64,000 nucleotides of DNA from Rubidibacter lacunae KORDI 51-2 (GCF_000473895.1 NZ_ASSJ01000006.1:1-64000); one strand, 5' to 3'. Shown: positions 9,189 to 18,860, counted from the stretch's first letter. Numbers and translations are program-made. The notes: generated from the letters alone by a model not told the origin.

Positions 9189-10142
9189 ATGGTTCAGCGT
9201 CGAATCATCCTCGGCATTGTCGGCGACAGCGCAGCTGGCAAGACCACACTCACCCGCGGGATTGCACAGATTCTTGGTGAAGATCGCGTCACGGTCATTT
9301 GCACGGACGACTACCATCGATACAACCGCAAGCAGCGGGCAGAATTAGGGATCACCGCCCTCGATCCCGGTTGCAACTACCTCGACATCATGCAGCAGCA
9401 CCTGACCCAGTTGCGCACGGGGCAGCCAATTCTCAAGCCGATTTACAACCACAACACCGGGGATTTCGACCCGCCCGAGTACATTAAGCCCTGCCAATTC
9501 GTGATCGTCGAGGGTTTACTCGGTTACTCTACGCGCGGGGCTCGCGATGCTTACGACGTGAAGGTATACCTCGCACCGCCGGAAGAGCTGCGTCGCAAGT
9601 GGAAGATCAAGCGCGACATGCGCAAGCGCGGATACACAGAAGATCAAGTCGTCGCTGCCTTGGATAAGCGCGAGCCCGACTCCGAGCAGTTTATTCGCCC
9701 GCAGCGTCAGTGGGCGGATTTGGTCGTCTCGTTCTATCCACCGCAAGCGCGTTCGGAAGAAACCGGCGGTCACCTGAACGTCCGTTTAGTATTGCGCCCG
9801 ACGATCCAGCACCCCGACCTTGTGAGCCTCTTCGACATCGAGAGCAGCAGCCATGCCGCCCCGGACTCCTCTATGCGACTGGGCTTAGACCGCGACATGG
9901 GCAAGCCTGTGGATGTGTTGGAGATCGACGGCGATGCGACCCGGGAAGAGGTGTTGCGTATGGAGCACACCTTGTGCTCGGAGGTTCCAGATTTAGCTAG
10001 CGTTTGCAGTATCGATAGTAGTGAAGTCGACATCGGGCAAGTGGTCGGGACGACGGGGGAAACCTTGCAAAGCTATCCGCTCGCTCTGACGCAGCTGCTG
10101 ATTACCTACCACATGCTGAAAGCGTCATCGCTTTTTCAGTAG
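9189..10142 (+). CDS. phosphoribulokinase/uridine-kinase-family protein, non-canonical paralogue
   Basis: The 317-residue P-loop kinase carries GIVGDSAAGKTT (residues 9-20), VICTDDYHRYNRKQR, ITALDPGCNYLD and PIYNHNTGDFDPPEYI, all as in phosphoribulokinases, which phosphorylate ribulose-5-phosphate. It differs from the Calvin-cycle enzyme of cyanobacteria: the P-loop cysteine of the redox-regulated pair is alanine (A16), only the second cysteine (C38) remains, and the C-terminal third is dissimilar, with a serine-rich DIESSSHAAPDSS linker. It is therefore probably a second PRK-like kinase, not under thioredoxin control by the known mechanism. The substrate is uncertain. AGGAG lies at a good distance before the ATG. 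The downstream neighbour is an IS1 relic. Confidence 0.8.
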   Translation: MVQRRIILGIVGDSAAGKTTLTRGIAQILGEDRVTVICTDDYHRYNRKQRAELGITALDPGCNYLDIMQQHLTQLRTGQPILKPIYNHNTGDFDPPEYIKPCQFVIVEGLLGYSTRGARDAYDVKVYLAPPEELRRKWKIKRDMRKRGYTEDQVVAALDKREPDSEQFIRPQRQWADLVVSFYPPQARSEETGGHLNVRLVLRPTIQHPDLVSLFDIESSSHAAPDSSMRLGLDRDMGKPVDVLEIDGDATREEVLRMEHTLCSEVPDLASVCSIDSSEVDIGQVVGTTGETLQSYPLALTQLLITYHMLKASSLFQ

Positions 10143-10254
10143 CGCTTGCAGTCACACTCCGATCTCAAACCACCCTTCAAGATGTGCCCCGAAACTACCG
10201 ATCGCCATCGAGTTTGTGGCAGTACACAAAAAAGGTAATGATGCGTCGTGGTGG

Positions 10255-10350
10255 AGGGTACTTCGATGAATTCGCTTAAGAACCGAAGGTCGTTACGGCA
10301 TATGGGCATTTCAGCCGCCGGTACGCCACAATCCGGCAATTTTTCGAGGT
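10255..10350. repeat. ~95-base dispersed repeat, copy A (inside IS1 copy 2)
   Basis: It shares long matching blocks with 12258-12355, including TCGATGAATT, CGCCACAATCC and CGGCAATTTTTCGAGG-like segments, roughly 70% by eye. In one frame both copies read FDEFA/LDEFA followed by RRYATI/RRLYATI and FFEV/LFEV, so the repeat may come from an old coding sequence. Copy A has an in-frame stop. Confidence 0.55.
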
Positions 10351-10359
10351 TCACTGGTA

Positions 10360-11070
10360 ATTGAAATTCCATAACACGCCAATGCGACCGAACAGATACT
10401 TTTGAAAAGCGAAACTTCGCCGCATAAACCGCAAGCTGCTGCGACGCAGGGTACAGTTGAGACGCTCAATGTCGTTGGTCTTGCCTTTCTCCTTGGTGAC
10501 AACCTGGAGGCGTTTTAAATTTAAATGCAGTATGCCCCGATCGGCTTCACAGCCATCGGTGGAGAAGACGGCAACTGTCGATAGACCGGGGTGGATGCGC
10601 TCAGAGGGCTTCAGCACGCTCGCCACCTCGCAAACCCACGCGGGCAGCTAGTAATTTCTCGGGTTTGGACATCAAGCGCCAGCCAGACCCACGACTTGTT
10701 GGCTTTGCGGTCAACAAACGACGACGAATCGTCACATTGCTCTTTCAGAGCCCTTTTGTTTGGACTTGACTCGGGCTGCGCGCTCGGTCAGAGCCGCTTT
10801 AACATCGATCTAATCCTGAGGCCATTGCTCGGTAACCTTCACGGCGTGGGCAATGCCAGGCGTGGAAATTCGCTCCAGTAGCAGGCGATCGACGAGTGAG
10901 CGGGTATCGGCATCAATGATATTGTAAGTTGGGTTCTCGACAACTGGTAGCCACAATGCTCGCAGAGAAAGCGTTGTTTGCCCGAGTGAATACGACCCTT
11001 CTTGACCGTGTTTTGAGCTTGACAGGTAGGATACTAAGGCATGGAGAGAAAGGGATGATTTTCGGGACAC
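10360..11070 (-). pseudogene. IS1-family transposase, fragmentary
   Basis: Read on the minus strand, the fragments follow IS1 transposase order. 11040-10810 holds a damaged zinc ribbon, then NPTYNIIDADTRSLVDRLL and the GIAHAVKVTEQW helix-turn-helix. About 10765-10660 holds QCDDSSSFVDRKANKSWVW and LALDVQTREIT. About 10570-10365 holds STDGCEADRGILHLN, KTNDIERLNCTLRR, RFMRRSFAFQK and a terminal GRIGVLWNF. Frames change several times. The internal QCDDSSSFVD motif shows that the central catalytic region is present but mutated. Not functional as written. Confidence 0.75.
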
Positions 11071-11301
11071 CCTAGCAAATCCATCATTACTGCCTGGTTC
11101 TACCCGTTATCGAAAGCGCAGGTTGCTGAAGATAGGGATAGTGGATAGAACCCCACATAAATGCCGCCAGCACTAAAGCCCTGCTCGGTGAAATGAGCGA
11201 TCGCAGAAAAGACAGAGCCCTATATTTTGGGGCTTGCAATGTTCCCCGCCTATTCAAACCCCGCTATATTGTCCGTTTCATCAGACCTCCCCACTCAGCC
11301 C

Positions 11302-12168
11302 ATGAAACCGAGATTTATCCGGAGAACCATCCTGCCGTTTTGCTTTGCGATCGCCTGGTGCCTTGTTCTGTTTTCCAGCAACTTTGATAGCAAAGGCTCG
11401 ACAGCTCTCTCCATGGCTTATGTCCATGCCGACGATCGCCCCATTGCCACCGCAATCGCCCAGGTCCCCCCGGCGGTCCCCGTCCGCACCGAAACCGTCC
11501 AATATGCCACCGTTAACGGTAAATCAGTTTCTGGCTTCCTTGCCCGTCCTGAAGCGGTTACCGGACCACTGCCTGGGATTATTGCCATCCACGAGTGGTG
11601 GGGGTTGAACGATAACATCCGCGCGATCGCCAGCCGCTTGGCTGGAGAAGGTTACGCCGTGCTGGCGGTGGACCTCTACAACGGCGAGAGCGCCGAGACA
11701 CCAGATGGAGCTCGCGCTCTCAGTAGTAGCGTGCAAGATAACCCAGACTCCGCTCGCGACAACTTGCGGCAGGCTTACGCTTATCTCGAGGGCAGCGGCT
11801 CGCTGACGGTCGGAACGGTCGGTTGGTGTTTCGGCGGCGCTTGGTCCTTACAAACGGCACTTATGTTTCCGGACCGTGTTGATGCAACGGTTATTTATTA
11901 TGGTCGCTTGGTGACCGATGCTGACGCGCTTGTACCGCTGCAGATGCCGATTCTCGGTTTGTTCGGCGAACTCGACCAGGGCATTCCACCCAGCACCGTT
12001 CGCGAATTTGAAGCAGCCTTGCAGGCAGCCGGCAAAGACGCCCAGATCGTCATTTACGAGAATGCCGGTCACGCCTTTGCCAACCCGTCGGGCACGCGCT
12101 ACCAACGCGAGGCTGCTGAAGATGCGTGGGAGCGCACCACGACCTTCTTTGCCGAGCATCTAAAGTAG
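11302..12168 (+). CDS. dienelactone hydrolase family protein, exported
   Basis: This is an alpha/beta hydrolase of the dienelactone hydrolase (DLH) family. From ATG 11302 it has 288 residues with an N-terminal signal or anchor (TILPFCFAIAWCLVLFSS). An upstream in-frame ATG at 11227 would add 25 residues and bury the signal, so I prefer 11302. The nucleophile elbow is GWCFGGAW with the DLH-type catalytic Cys. The catalytic Asp lies near GELDQGIPP and the His in ENAGHAFANPSG. HEWWGLNDNIRAIA is a conserved family segment. The true substrate is unknown; many cyanobacterial homologues are exported esterases. It is flanked by IS relics on both sides. Confidence 0.87.
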   Translation: MKPRFIRRTILPFCFAIAWCLVLFSSNFDSKGSTALSMAYVHADDRPIATAIAQVPPAVPVRTETVQYATVNGKSVSGFLARPEAVTGPLPGIIAIHEWWGLNDNIRAIASRLAGEGYAVLAVDLYNGESAETPDGARALSSSVQDNPDSARDNLRQAYAYLEGSGSLTVGTVGWCFGGAWSLQTALMFPDRVDATVIYYGRLVTDADALVPLQMPILGLFGELDQGIPPSTVREFEAALQAAGKDAQIVIYENAGHAFANPSGTRYQREAAEDAWERTTTFFAEHLK

Positions 12169-12257
12169 ACTCAGCTCGTTCGACCAAGTTCGGTTCCGAT
12201 AACTGCAAGGTTTGCCGCAGGCAAGCGCTTCGCGGTTTCGCTTTGGGCAAACGGATA

Positions 12258-12355
12258 CGGACATCTCGATGAATTTGCCCAAAACCGCAGGTCGCCACTG
12301 CATCAAGGCTATTACAGGCGCCTGTACGCCACAATCCCGCAATTATTCGAGGTGC
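12258..12355. repeat. ~95-base dispersed repeat, copy B
   Basis: This is the partner of 10255-10350. Here the frame is uninterrupted across the repeat and continues as FEVPVPFFVPKPYQGFSEL to about 12438. Copy B therefore probably keeps more of the ancestral sequence. I do not recognise the protein family. Confidence 0.5.
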
Positions 12356-12534
12356 CCGTACCCTTTTTTGTGCCAAAACCGTACCAGGGGTTCAGCGAAC
12401 TGAATGAAGTGCTTGAAACTAGCTCGCCGTTCTCATAGCAAATATGCACAATGCCTACGACAGATAAGGTAAACAATCCCGGGAAGGAAAGGGTCCCGAT
12501 CTGCCATCTGTTGCAGCACCTTCTAGAGTTGGTA

Positions 12535-12600
12535 TCAACAAGCCAAGTCGAGCCTCGCATATTGGAAAATTGGAGCTGAGATTCCCAGTATGCGTTTTGC
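12535..12600. repeat. ~65-base dispersed repeat, copy C1
   Basis: It aligns with 35551-35616. Both begin TCAACAA, share TCGAGCC, CATATTG/TATATTG and GAGCTGAG, and in one frame read VEPRILENWS-stop and IEPRILRKSS-stop. The similarity continues past the stop, so the repeat is DNA-level and not just a protein motif. Confidence 0.45.
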
Positions 12601-12613
12601 CCTACGCTTCCAT

Positions 12614-13516
12614 TCAGACCAGTACCACTTTGGGCGAGACGATCGCGCGATCGCCCGGTATCTGCACGATAGCTACGCCGAGAAACATACCGGACATGTT
12701 GTATACGCGTACGGGTGTTTCCGCTGCAATGTTGGGTGGTGAGATCGCGACCTCTAGGGGTATATGCTGTCCCTGACACCAACGTTTTGACGTTCCCGCG
12801 GGGAAGGTAACGGCCGGTAAGTGCCCGATCGCGGCATCGGGCGCGAGCAGCCCCAGTGTTTGCCGCTCGACCCGCGCGGCCAGCTCATCGAGTGTCAGGC
12901 TATCCTGCAAGCAAAGTCCGCAGCTTTGAGTACGTACCAACTGCGCGAGCGTGCCGCCAATGCCCAAAGCCGCCCCCAGATCGCGCGCGATCGCGCGAAT
13001 GTAAGTGCCCGGTCCGCAGGCAATCTCGAGCTCGAGTTCCGGGAAGTCGCCGGGATGCCATTTAAGCACGTCGATACGGCTGACAACCACCGTCCGGCTC
13101 GGCACGTCTGCCACCTCACCCGCGCGCGCCAGCTCGTAAAGGCGCTTGCCGCCGCACTGGATGGCACTGAACTGTGGGGGCACCTGCTCGATCGCGCCGC
13201 TGAAGCGCTCCAGGAGCGGGAGGACCTGCTGCAAGCTCAATTCCGGTAGGGGTTGCATCGCGAGGACTTCGCCCTCAAGGTCGTCCGTGTTCGTCTGGAT
13301 GCCAAACCTTACGCGCGCGCGGTAAACCTTAGCGTCGGGCAAAAACTGCAGCAGTCGTGTTGCCCGACCCGCTGCGATCGGCAACACGCCCGTTGCCGCT
13401 GGGTCGAGCGTGCCTCCATGCCCGACACGTTTAACCTGCAAAATACGTCGCACTTTCGCCACGCAATCGTGTGAGGTGAGCCCTTCCGGCTTATGCAAAT
13501 TCAAGAAACCCAGCAC
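12614..13516 (-). CDS. truB: tRNA pseudouridine(55) synthase TruB
   Basis: TruB converts U55 in the T-loop of tRNAs to pseudouridine. The 300-residue product opens with GFLNLHKPEGLTSHDCV and shows the catalytic motif GHGGTLDPAATGVLPI, whose Asp is the nucleophile. It also has RARVRFGIQTNTDDLEGE and CGPGTYIRAIARDLG. Length is normal. The C-terminal part resembles a PUA-like extension found in bacterial TruB. It stands alone on the minus strand, downstream of a ribbon-helix-helix gene by about 130 bases, with decayed repeats beyond its 3' end. Confidence 0.95.
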   Translation of the reverse strand: MLGFLNLHKPEGLTSHDCVAKVRRILQVKRVGHGGTLDPAATGVLPIAAGRATRLLQFLPDAKVYRARVRFGIQTNTDDLEGEVLAMQPLPELSLQQVLPLLERFSGAIEQVPPQFSAIQCGGKRLYELARAGEVADVPSRTVVVSRIDVLKWHPGDFPELELEIACGPGTYIRAIARDLGAALGIGGTLAQLVRTQSCGLCLQDSLTLDELAARVERQTLGLLAPDAAIGHLPAVTFPAGTSKRWCQGQHIPLEVAISPPNIAAETPVRVYNMSGMFLGVAIVQIPGDRAIVSPKVVLV

Positions 13517-13646
13517 TTAAAGAAACCCGGCACGCACGCGCCCGATGTCAACAAACACCCACCATCAATAACAAACCTGTCCGTATCCGACAAGCGCTGC
13601 AAGCGTCTAAAGAAGCCACCAGCGATCGAGCTCGAGGGCGGACGAC

Positions 13647-13928
13647 CTATTGTTCCGTATGATGGCTGTGCCCCAGCGAATTTTCTCGGTCGACGGCTCG
13701 ATGGTGTCGATCGCGCTGCATCCGGCATGCTTCTCGTGCCATCGTCTCCAGTGCTGTCAATCGCTGTTCGATACCTGTAAGCCGCTCGTGACACAACGGC
13801 AACCCTAGGTAGGTTTCTAAGGCCGCGATCGCAATATCCGATTTCGATTGCCCGGAAGCGCGCGCGCGCGCGGCAAGTGCTGCTTCGAGTTCGGGTGGAA
13901 TTCGCACGCCGAGAAAGGGATTGGGCAT
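13647..13928 (-). CDS. ribbon-helix-helix DNA-binding protein
   Basis: This small protein of about 93 residues begins at ATG 13928. The open frame extends 11 codons further, but NPFLGVRIPPELEAAL is the natural start of a ribbon-helix-helix domain. The beta strand FLGVRIP is followed by two helices with SGQSKSDIAIAALETYLGL, as in CopG/Arc-type regulators and antitoxins. The C-terminal half (ERLTGIEQRLTALETMAREA) predicts a coiled coil. No toxin gene adjoins it. A palindrome at 14174-14192 upstream is a candidate operator. Function is inferred from the fold only. Confidence 0.65.
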   Translation of the reverse strand: MPNPFLGVRIPPELEAALAARARASGQSKSDIAIAALETYLGLPLCHERLTGIEQRLTALETMAREACRMQRDRHHRAVDRENSLGHSHHTEQ

Positions 13929-14515
13929 ACCGCTGAACGCTGACAGCAGCGCGGCTTCCAAAGATTAGAGTCGATGATATCAGTCACTCACAACTCAAAT
14001 CGAGCTTGTAACGGGAATGACTTGAAACTAAACTATAAAAAAATACTTGCTCGCTTCTGCATTAAAAAACATTACGAACCCGTAGTCGTAGGCGCCATTT
14101 TCTGCATTTGAAGTGCGGTTGCCACCCCCCAAAAAACCGAGGAGGGTGCGGGGATCGCGAGGCAAGAGCGGTATGTTATCATACTGATAACATTTTTACA
14201 ACCATGTGTCTTGGCTGCATGTGGATACGGTTTGCGGCTTTTTTTTGACTGTTTTCGATGCTGGATCGGGGGGTATTGATTGCGATCGCTCTAGTTTTTT
14301 TAGGGGCGTGAGTTCCTCTGGCTGTCTGTTTGTATCGATATGTTGCGAGCGTAGATTTTGCTCGATTGATAGCAAAGAAGCAATTCAATGTAGCGATTAG
14401 AACGGCACTCTAGCCGAAATTGAAAGACCTCTTGAGAAACGACAGATTGCTTGAAACCGATTCGGCTTCAGTCCGACCCAGATTCAGACCGACAGAAGTA
14501 GGAGCAGCGGGAAAC
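13929..14515. other. AT-richer intergenic region before rpaB
   Basis: About 590 bases with fewer HIP1 sites and runs of A and T, unlike the flanks. It contains the perfect palindrome at 14174-14192. It probably carries the divergent promoters of the ribbon-helix-helix gene and rpaB. I see no gene. Confidence 0.45.
14174..14192. promoter_or_regulatory. palindrome TGTTATCA-n3-TGATAACA
   Basis: Perfect 8-base inverted repeats separated by three bases, followed by a short T run. The symmetry and size suit a dimeric repressor operator. A weak AT-only terminator is the alternative. It lies in the divergent region between the ribbon-helix-helix gene and rpaB. Confidence 0.5.
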
Positions 14516-15250
14516 GTGGATATCAAAAAAAAGATCCTCGTGGTGGATGACGAAGTTGCCGTACGCCGCATCCTGAAGACACGCTTGACGATGGTTGGCT
14601 ACGAGGTCGTGACAGCTGCCGATGGCGAGGAAGCCTTGGAGGTGTTTGCTTCCGAGCAGCCGGACTTGATCGTGTTGGATGTCATGATGCCTCGTCGCGA
14701 TGGGTACTTCACTTGTCAAGAGCTGCGGAAGTCTTCGGACGTGCCGATCATCATGCTGACTGCACTCGGTGACGTTGCCGATCGCATCAGCGGATTGCAG
14801 CTTGGGGCAGACGATTATCTCGTCAAGCCTTTTTCCCCCAAAGAACTTGAAGCCCGCATCCGCACGGTGCTGCGGCGATTCAAGCGCGAGGATGTGCCAC
14901 GCGCGGTTCCCACCGGCACGGTCCACGTCGGACGGTTGGTGCTCGATACCAACAAGCGCAGTGCATTGCTCGACGACCAGCCGGTACGCCTTACGGGCCG
15001 CGAGTACAATTTGCTGCGGCTGCTAGTGTCTAATTCCGGGCGATCGCTGTCGCGAGCGGAGATTTTACAGTCCGTCTGGGGCTACGAGCCACGGCGTCAT
15101 AGCGATTTGCGCGTGGTAGACGTTCACGTATCGCGCCTGCGCGGAAAAATTGAAGAAGACCCCAAGCATCCCGAGCTGATCATCACCGATCGCGGCACGG
15201 GTTATTTGTTTCAACGCATTGCATCGGTTCCAGAGCCTGCCCGTGCGTAA
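14516..15250 (+). CDS. rpaB: OmpR-family response regulator RpaB (Ycf27)
   Basis: RpaB is an essential cyanobacterial regulator of high-light and photosynthesis genes. From GTG 14516 it has 244 residues: a receiver domain with acidic pocket D11-D12, phospho-acceptor D55 (LIVLDVMMP) and VKPFSPKELEARIRTVLRR, then a winged-helix DNA-binding domain (LTGREYNLLRLLV...VDVHVSRLRGKIEEDP...GTGYLFQRI). MLTALGDVADRISGLQLGADDY is characteristic of RpaB, not RpaA. A TTG at 14420 would add 32 residues, but GGAG precedes the GTG and orthologues start here. RpaB is normally paired with the kinase Hik33/NblS, which is not in this window. Confidence 0.85.
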   Translation: MDIKKKILVVDDEVAVRRILKTRLTMVGYEVVTAADGEEALEVFASEQPDLIVLDVMMPRRDGYFTCQELRKSSDVPIIMLTALGDVADRISGLQLGADDYLVKPFSPKELEARIRTVLRRFKREDVPRAVPTGTVHVGRLVLDTNKRSALLDDQPVRLTGREYNLLRLLVSNSGRSLSRAEILQSVWGYEPRRHSDLRVVDVHVSRLRGKIEEDPKHPELIITDRGTGYLFQRIASVPEPARA

Positions 15251-15307
15251 AGGTGCAAGCAGCACTTTCAGCCGGCTCCCTAAGCGTCTGTGCTGTCAAC
15301 ACTATCG

Positions 15308-15838
15308 CTAGCGCTCCCGCAGACGCGGCGCGAGTTCGACGAAGTTACAGGGTCGGTGGTTGGAGTCGAGCTGGTCTTTGACGATCTTTTCCCATCCGGT
15401 GCGACAGGCACCCGACGAGCCCGGCAAGCAGAACACGTAGGTGCCGTTGGCAACTCCCGCGATCGCGCGCGATTGTACGGTTGAGGTGCCGATTTCCTGG
15501 AAGGACAACAACCGGAACACTTCCCCGAAGCCCGGAATAGTTTTGTCGAGAAGCGGCGCGATCGCCTCGGGGGTGCAGTCGCGGCCGGTGACGCCCGTGC
15601 CGCCCGCGGTCAGGATGACCTGCACGGTTTCATCGGCGATCCAGGCCGAGACAATGGCACGGATTTGGTAGATGTCGTCAGGGGCGATCGCTTTGGCGCT
15701 CAGATGGTGACCGGCAGCCTGCAGTAACTCTACGAGCAAGCGCCCGGATTTATCGGTAGCGTCCGTGCGCGTGTCCGATACCGTTAACACGGCAATGCGA
15801 ACCGAGACGGGGGATGGTGAAGGCGGGGTTGCGGTCAT
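15308..15838 (-). CDS. MoaB/Mog-like molybdopterin-biosynthesis protein
   Basis: The 176-residue protein of the MoaB/MogA fold acts in molybdopterin adenylylation or binding during molybdenum-cofactor synthesis. The family signature is [19 protein letters not shown], with [20 protein letters not shown] and the [18 protein letters not shown] loop. The start at ATG 15838 gives a normal N-terminus ([15 protein letters not shown]). The open frame upstream to 15976 is low-complexity and overlaps the leuS control region, so I exclude it. It is convergent with rpaB and divergent from leuS. Confidence 0.88.
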   Translation of the reverse strand: MTATPPSPSPVSVRIAVLTVSDTRTDATDKSGRLLVELLQAAGHHLSAKAIAPDDIYQIRAIVSAWIADETVQVILTAGGTGVTGRDCTPEAIAPLLDKTIPGFGEVFRLLSFQEIGTSTVQSRAIAGVANGTYVFCLPGSSGACRTGWEKIVKDQLDSNHRPCNFVELAPRLRER

Positions 15839-16053
15839 GTGCTTCGCGATGGGATGCGGTGATTCTCGGGGTGGGTGAGTCTTAGTGCAGTTGCCCTCGA
15901 CGTTGGCACGCGCGCCGCCTTGGGGGTGGCGATTGCGTGCGAGTTGGTGCTCTCGGGCAAGCTGGCAATCGGGCAAGCTGGCAACTGCTTCGGGCAGAAT
16001 GTGAACAATACTAAATGAAGCAGATGACGCGCAGATCGAGAGGAGCAGCCGTG

Positions 16054-18624
16054 GTGGAGTCGCGATACAATCCGGCCGAAATTGAGCCTAAGTGGCAGCA
16101 GGAGTGGGACGCCCGCGGGTTGAACCGTACCAGCGAAGATACCGCCAAGCCCAAGTTCTACGCCCTCTCTATGTTCCCCTACCCGTCTGGGAACTTGCAC
16201 ATGGGTCACGTGCGCGTTTACACGTTCGTCGACGCGATCGCCCGCTCCAAGCGCATGCAAGGCTACCGCGTGCTCAACCCGATGGGCTGGGATGCCTTCG
16301 GTCTGCCGGCTGAAAATGCCGCGATCGCGCGCGGCGTCCACCCGGCTCAGTGGACTTATGCCAACATCGCGCAGATGAAGCAGCAATTGCAGCAGCTCGG
16401 CATCTCCTTCGATTGGGAGCGCGAAGTTGCCACCTGCTCGCCCGAGTACTATCGCTGGACACAGTGGATCTTCCTGCAGTTTTTCCAGGAAGGCTTGGCT
16501 TACCAGAAAGAAGCCGCCGTGAACTGGGACCCGATCGATCGAACCGTCCTCGCCAACGAACAAGTCGATAGCGATGGGCGATCGTGGCGCAGCGGCGCGA
16601 AGGTCGAGCGTAAGAACTTACGACAGTGGTTCCTTAAAATCACCGACTACGCCGACCAACTTCTCGACGACCTGGAGCAGCTCCCCGGCTGGCCCGATCG
16701 CGTCAAGACCATGCAGGCAAACTGGATCGGCCGCTCCATCGGTGCGTACCTGGAGTTTCCGATCGTCGGTCGCGATGACACGATTGGCGTATTCACCACC
16801 CGCCCCGACACGGTCTATGGTGTCAGCTACGTCGTACTCGCCCCGGAACACCCACTGACGCTGCAGGTGACGACGAGCGATCGCCGTGCCGCCGTAGAGG
16901 CATTCATCAAAGAGGTCTCCGAGGAAAGCGAGATCGATCGGATGGCTGAAGATAGACCCAAGCGCGGCATTCCCACCGGCGGCGAAGCCATCAATCCGTT
17001 CACCGGTGAAGCGATTCCGATCTGGATTGCCGACTACGTCCTTTACGAATACGGAACCGGCGCGGTTATGGGCGTTCCCGCCCACGACGAACGCGACTTC
17101 CAGTTCGCGCAGCAGAACGCCTTACCGATTTGTATCGTCGTCGTACCGCCCGACGCCGAAGGTATCCAGCCCCTAGAATTCGCCTACACTGCACCGGGCA
17201 AACTCGTCAACTCCGGGCAGTTCGACGGGTTGCCCACAGCTGAGGCTAAACGCGCGATCGTCGACTACGCTGCGGAAAAGGGCTGCGGGAAAGTGCGCGT
17301 ACAGTATCGCTTGCGGGATTGGTTGATCTCGCGCCAGCGCTACTGGGGCGTTCCGATTCCGGTTATCCACTGCCCGAGCTGCGGGTGCGTCCCCGTCCCT
17401 GAAGCCGACTTACCCGTCACCCTGCCCGAAGACGTGGAATTCAGCGGTCGCGGACCGTCGCCCTTGGTTAAGAATACCGATTGGGTTGATGTACCGTGCC
17501 CGTCCTGCGGGGAACCCGCCCGTCGCGAAACCGACACGATGGACACCTTTTTGGATTCGTCTTGGTACTACCTGCGCTACGTCGACGCCCATAACGACGA
17601 TCGCATCTTCGACCCGGAGAAAATCGACGACTGGATGCCGGTGGATCAATACGTTGGCGGTGTCGAGCATGCAATTTTGCACCTGCTCTACTCGCGTTTC
17701 CTGACGAAGGTGCTGCGCGATCGCGCTCTGTTGAAAGCGGGCGAGCCTTTCCTGCGTTTGCTGACACAGGGCATGGTCCAGGGGTTGACCTATCGCAACC
17801 CGAAAACCAACGAGTACATACCGTCCCCGCGAGTGGACCCCAATGACCCGAAGGACCCGAACACGGGCGAGCCGCTGTCGGTGTTCTACGAGAAGATGTC
17901 CAAGTCGAAGCTTAACGGCGTCGATCCGCTGGCGGTGATCGCGACTCATGGTGCGGATACGGCGCGGCTGTTCGTACTGTTCAAAGCGCCGCCAGAAAAA
18001 GATCTCGAATGGGACGATGCCGACGTTGAAGGGCAACACCGCTTCCTCAATCGCGTCTGGCGCTTGGTGACGGCACATGCTTCCACCGCAGGCAAAGGCG
18101 CCTTCGAACCACCGACCGACAGCCGTCAGCTTGCCAAGCCCGAGAAAGAGTTACGGCGCGCGGTCCATACGGCGATCGCGGCCGTCACGGACGATCTCTC
18201 CGGCGAATATCAGTTCAACACGGCGATTGCGGAGCTGATGAAGCTCTGCAATGCGCTATCCGATGCCGACTGCACCACCTCGCCCGTCTATGCAGAAGGC
18301 ATTGACGTTTTGTTGCGGTTACTCGCCCCCTTTGCGCCCCACGTTGCCGACGAATTGTGGCAACAACTCGGTCGCTCTGGCTCGGTCCACGAACAGTCCT
18401 GGCCGCAACACGACCCCGAAGCACTCGTTGCCGACGAAATCGAAATCGTCATCCAAATCATGGGCAAGAAACGCGGCACGATTTTAGTCCCGGCCAGTGC
18501 GAGCAAGGCCGACATCGAAGCCCGCGCCCTTGCCTGCGATGCTGCTCAACGCTACATCGCAGGCAAGCAGATCCGCAAAACCATCGTCGTCCCCGGCAAA
18601 CTCGTTAACTTCGTTGTAGGCTGA
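16054..18624 (+). CDS. leuS: leucyl-tRNA synthetase
   Basis: LeuRS charges tRNA-Leu. From GTG 16054 it has 856 residues, beginning [14 protein letters not shown] as in other cyanobacterial LeuRS. AGGAG at 16041-16045 is well placed for this start; ATG 16015 would add 13 atypical residues. Class I motifs are [13 protein letters not shown] (HIGH) and [13 protein letters not shown] (KMSKS). The CP1 editing domain is present with TTRPDTVYG and [10 protein letters not shown]. Zinc-knuckle cysteines occur in CPSCGCV and CPSCGEP. The anticodon-binding and C-terminal domains are complete. Confidence 0.97.
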   Translation: MESRYNPAEIEPKWQQEWDARGLNRTSEDTAKPKFYALSMFPYPSGNLHMGHVRVYTFVDAIARSKRMQGYRVLNPMGWDAFGLPAENAAIARGVHPAQWTYANIAQMKQQLQQLGISFDWEREVATCSPEYYRWTQWIFLQFFQEGLAYQKEAAVNWDPIDRTVLANEQVDSDGRSWRSGAKVERKNLRQWFLKITDYADQLLDDLEQLPGWPDRVKTMQANWIGRSIGAYLEFPIVGRDDTIGVFTTRPDTVYGVSYVVLAPEHPLTLQVTTSDRRAAVEAFIKEVSEESEIDRMAEDRPKRGIPTGGEAINPFTGEAIPIWIADYVLYEYGTGAVMGVPAHDERDFQFAQQNALPICIVVVPPDAEGIQPLEFAYTAPGKLVNSGQFDGLPTAEAKRAIVDYAAEKGCGKVRVQYRLRDWLISRQRYWGVPIPVIHCPSCGCVPVPEADLPVTLPEDVEFSGRGPSPLVKNTDWVDVPCPSCGEPARRETDTMDTFLDSSWYYLRYVDAHNDDRIFDPEKIDDWMPVDQYVGGVEHAILHLLYSRFLTKVLRDRALLKAGEPFLRLLTQGMVQGLTYRNPKTNEYIPSPRVDPNDPKDPNTGEPLSVFYEKMSKSKLNGVDPLAVIATHGADTARLFVLFKAPPEKDLEWDDADVEGQHRFLNRVWRLVTAHASTAGKGAFEPPTDSRQLAKPEKELRRAVHTAIAAVTDDLSGEYQFNTAIAELMKLCNALSDADCTTSPVYAEGIDVLLRLLAPFAPHVADELWQQLGRSGSVHEQSWPQHDPEALVADEIEIVIQIMGKKRGTILVPASASKADIEARALACDAAQRYIAGKQIRKTIVVPGKLVNFVVG

Positions 18625-18860
18625 GCGGCTCCAACCCCAACTACCATCCGACCCCAACTGCTAGCAGAGCCTGAGGCGTAGATACTGACTGAGGTACGGC
18701 TCAGCTGCCGCTAGGCGATCGCGGCAAGTACTCGGCGATCGCCGTTAAGCCAGACAGTGTTAGCGCTTGCGCGTTGCATAGGGTTGCCCTTCTCCAAGCG
18801 CAAACGTACTATCGTGAACGAGTAAGTGCCTGCGTTGCCCGACGCGATCGCCCGTTCGAA

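Larger units (their letters stand above)
10230..11095 (-). mobile_element. decayed IS1-family element, copy 2, carrying an inserted repeat
   Basis: This is the same family as the element at 5.4 kb, in the opposite orientation. The transposase-start end is at 11082-11090 (CATCATTAC, then CCTAGCAAATCC matching copy 1) and the other end at 10235-10243 (GTAATGATG). It is about 110 bases longer than copy 1. The excess lies at 10255-10350, between the transposase C-terminus and the terminal repeat, and matches a stretch near 12.3 kb. The coding part is heavily broken. Confidence 0.7.
12169..12613. other. gene-free stretch with decayed repeat sequences
   Basis: No intact gene. The stretch holds copy B of the ~95-base repeat (12258-12355). 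A plus frame there stays open for about 50 codons (LDEFAQNRRSPLHQGYYRR...) before a stop near 12440. A second block at 12535-12600 resembles 35551-35616. Both look like relics of mobile or formerly coding DNA between the hydrolase and truB. Confidence 0.5.

Noticed and set aside
12345-12370. CCCTTTTTTGTG near copy B resembling the end of IS1 copy 2
   Set aside because: Orientation relative to the repeat does not fit an IS end; probably chance.
13501-13794. 97-codon minus-strand frame beside the ribbon-helix-helix gene as a toxin partner
   Set aside because: It overlaps that gene in another frame and has no toxin-like motif.
15955-15986. 16-base tandem repeat GGGCAAGCTGGCAAT-C/T
   Set aside because: Two copies only, in the leuS leader; no further significance visible.
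17410-18078. 222-codon minus-strand frame
   Set aside because: Shadow of leuS on the opposite strand.
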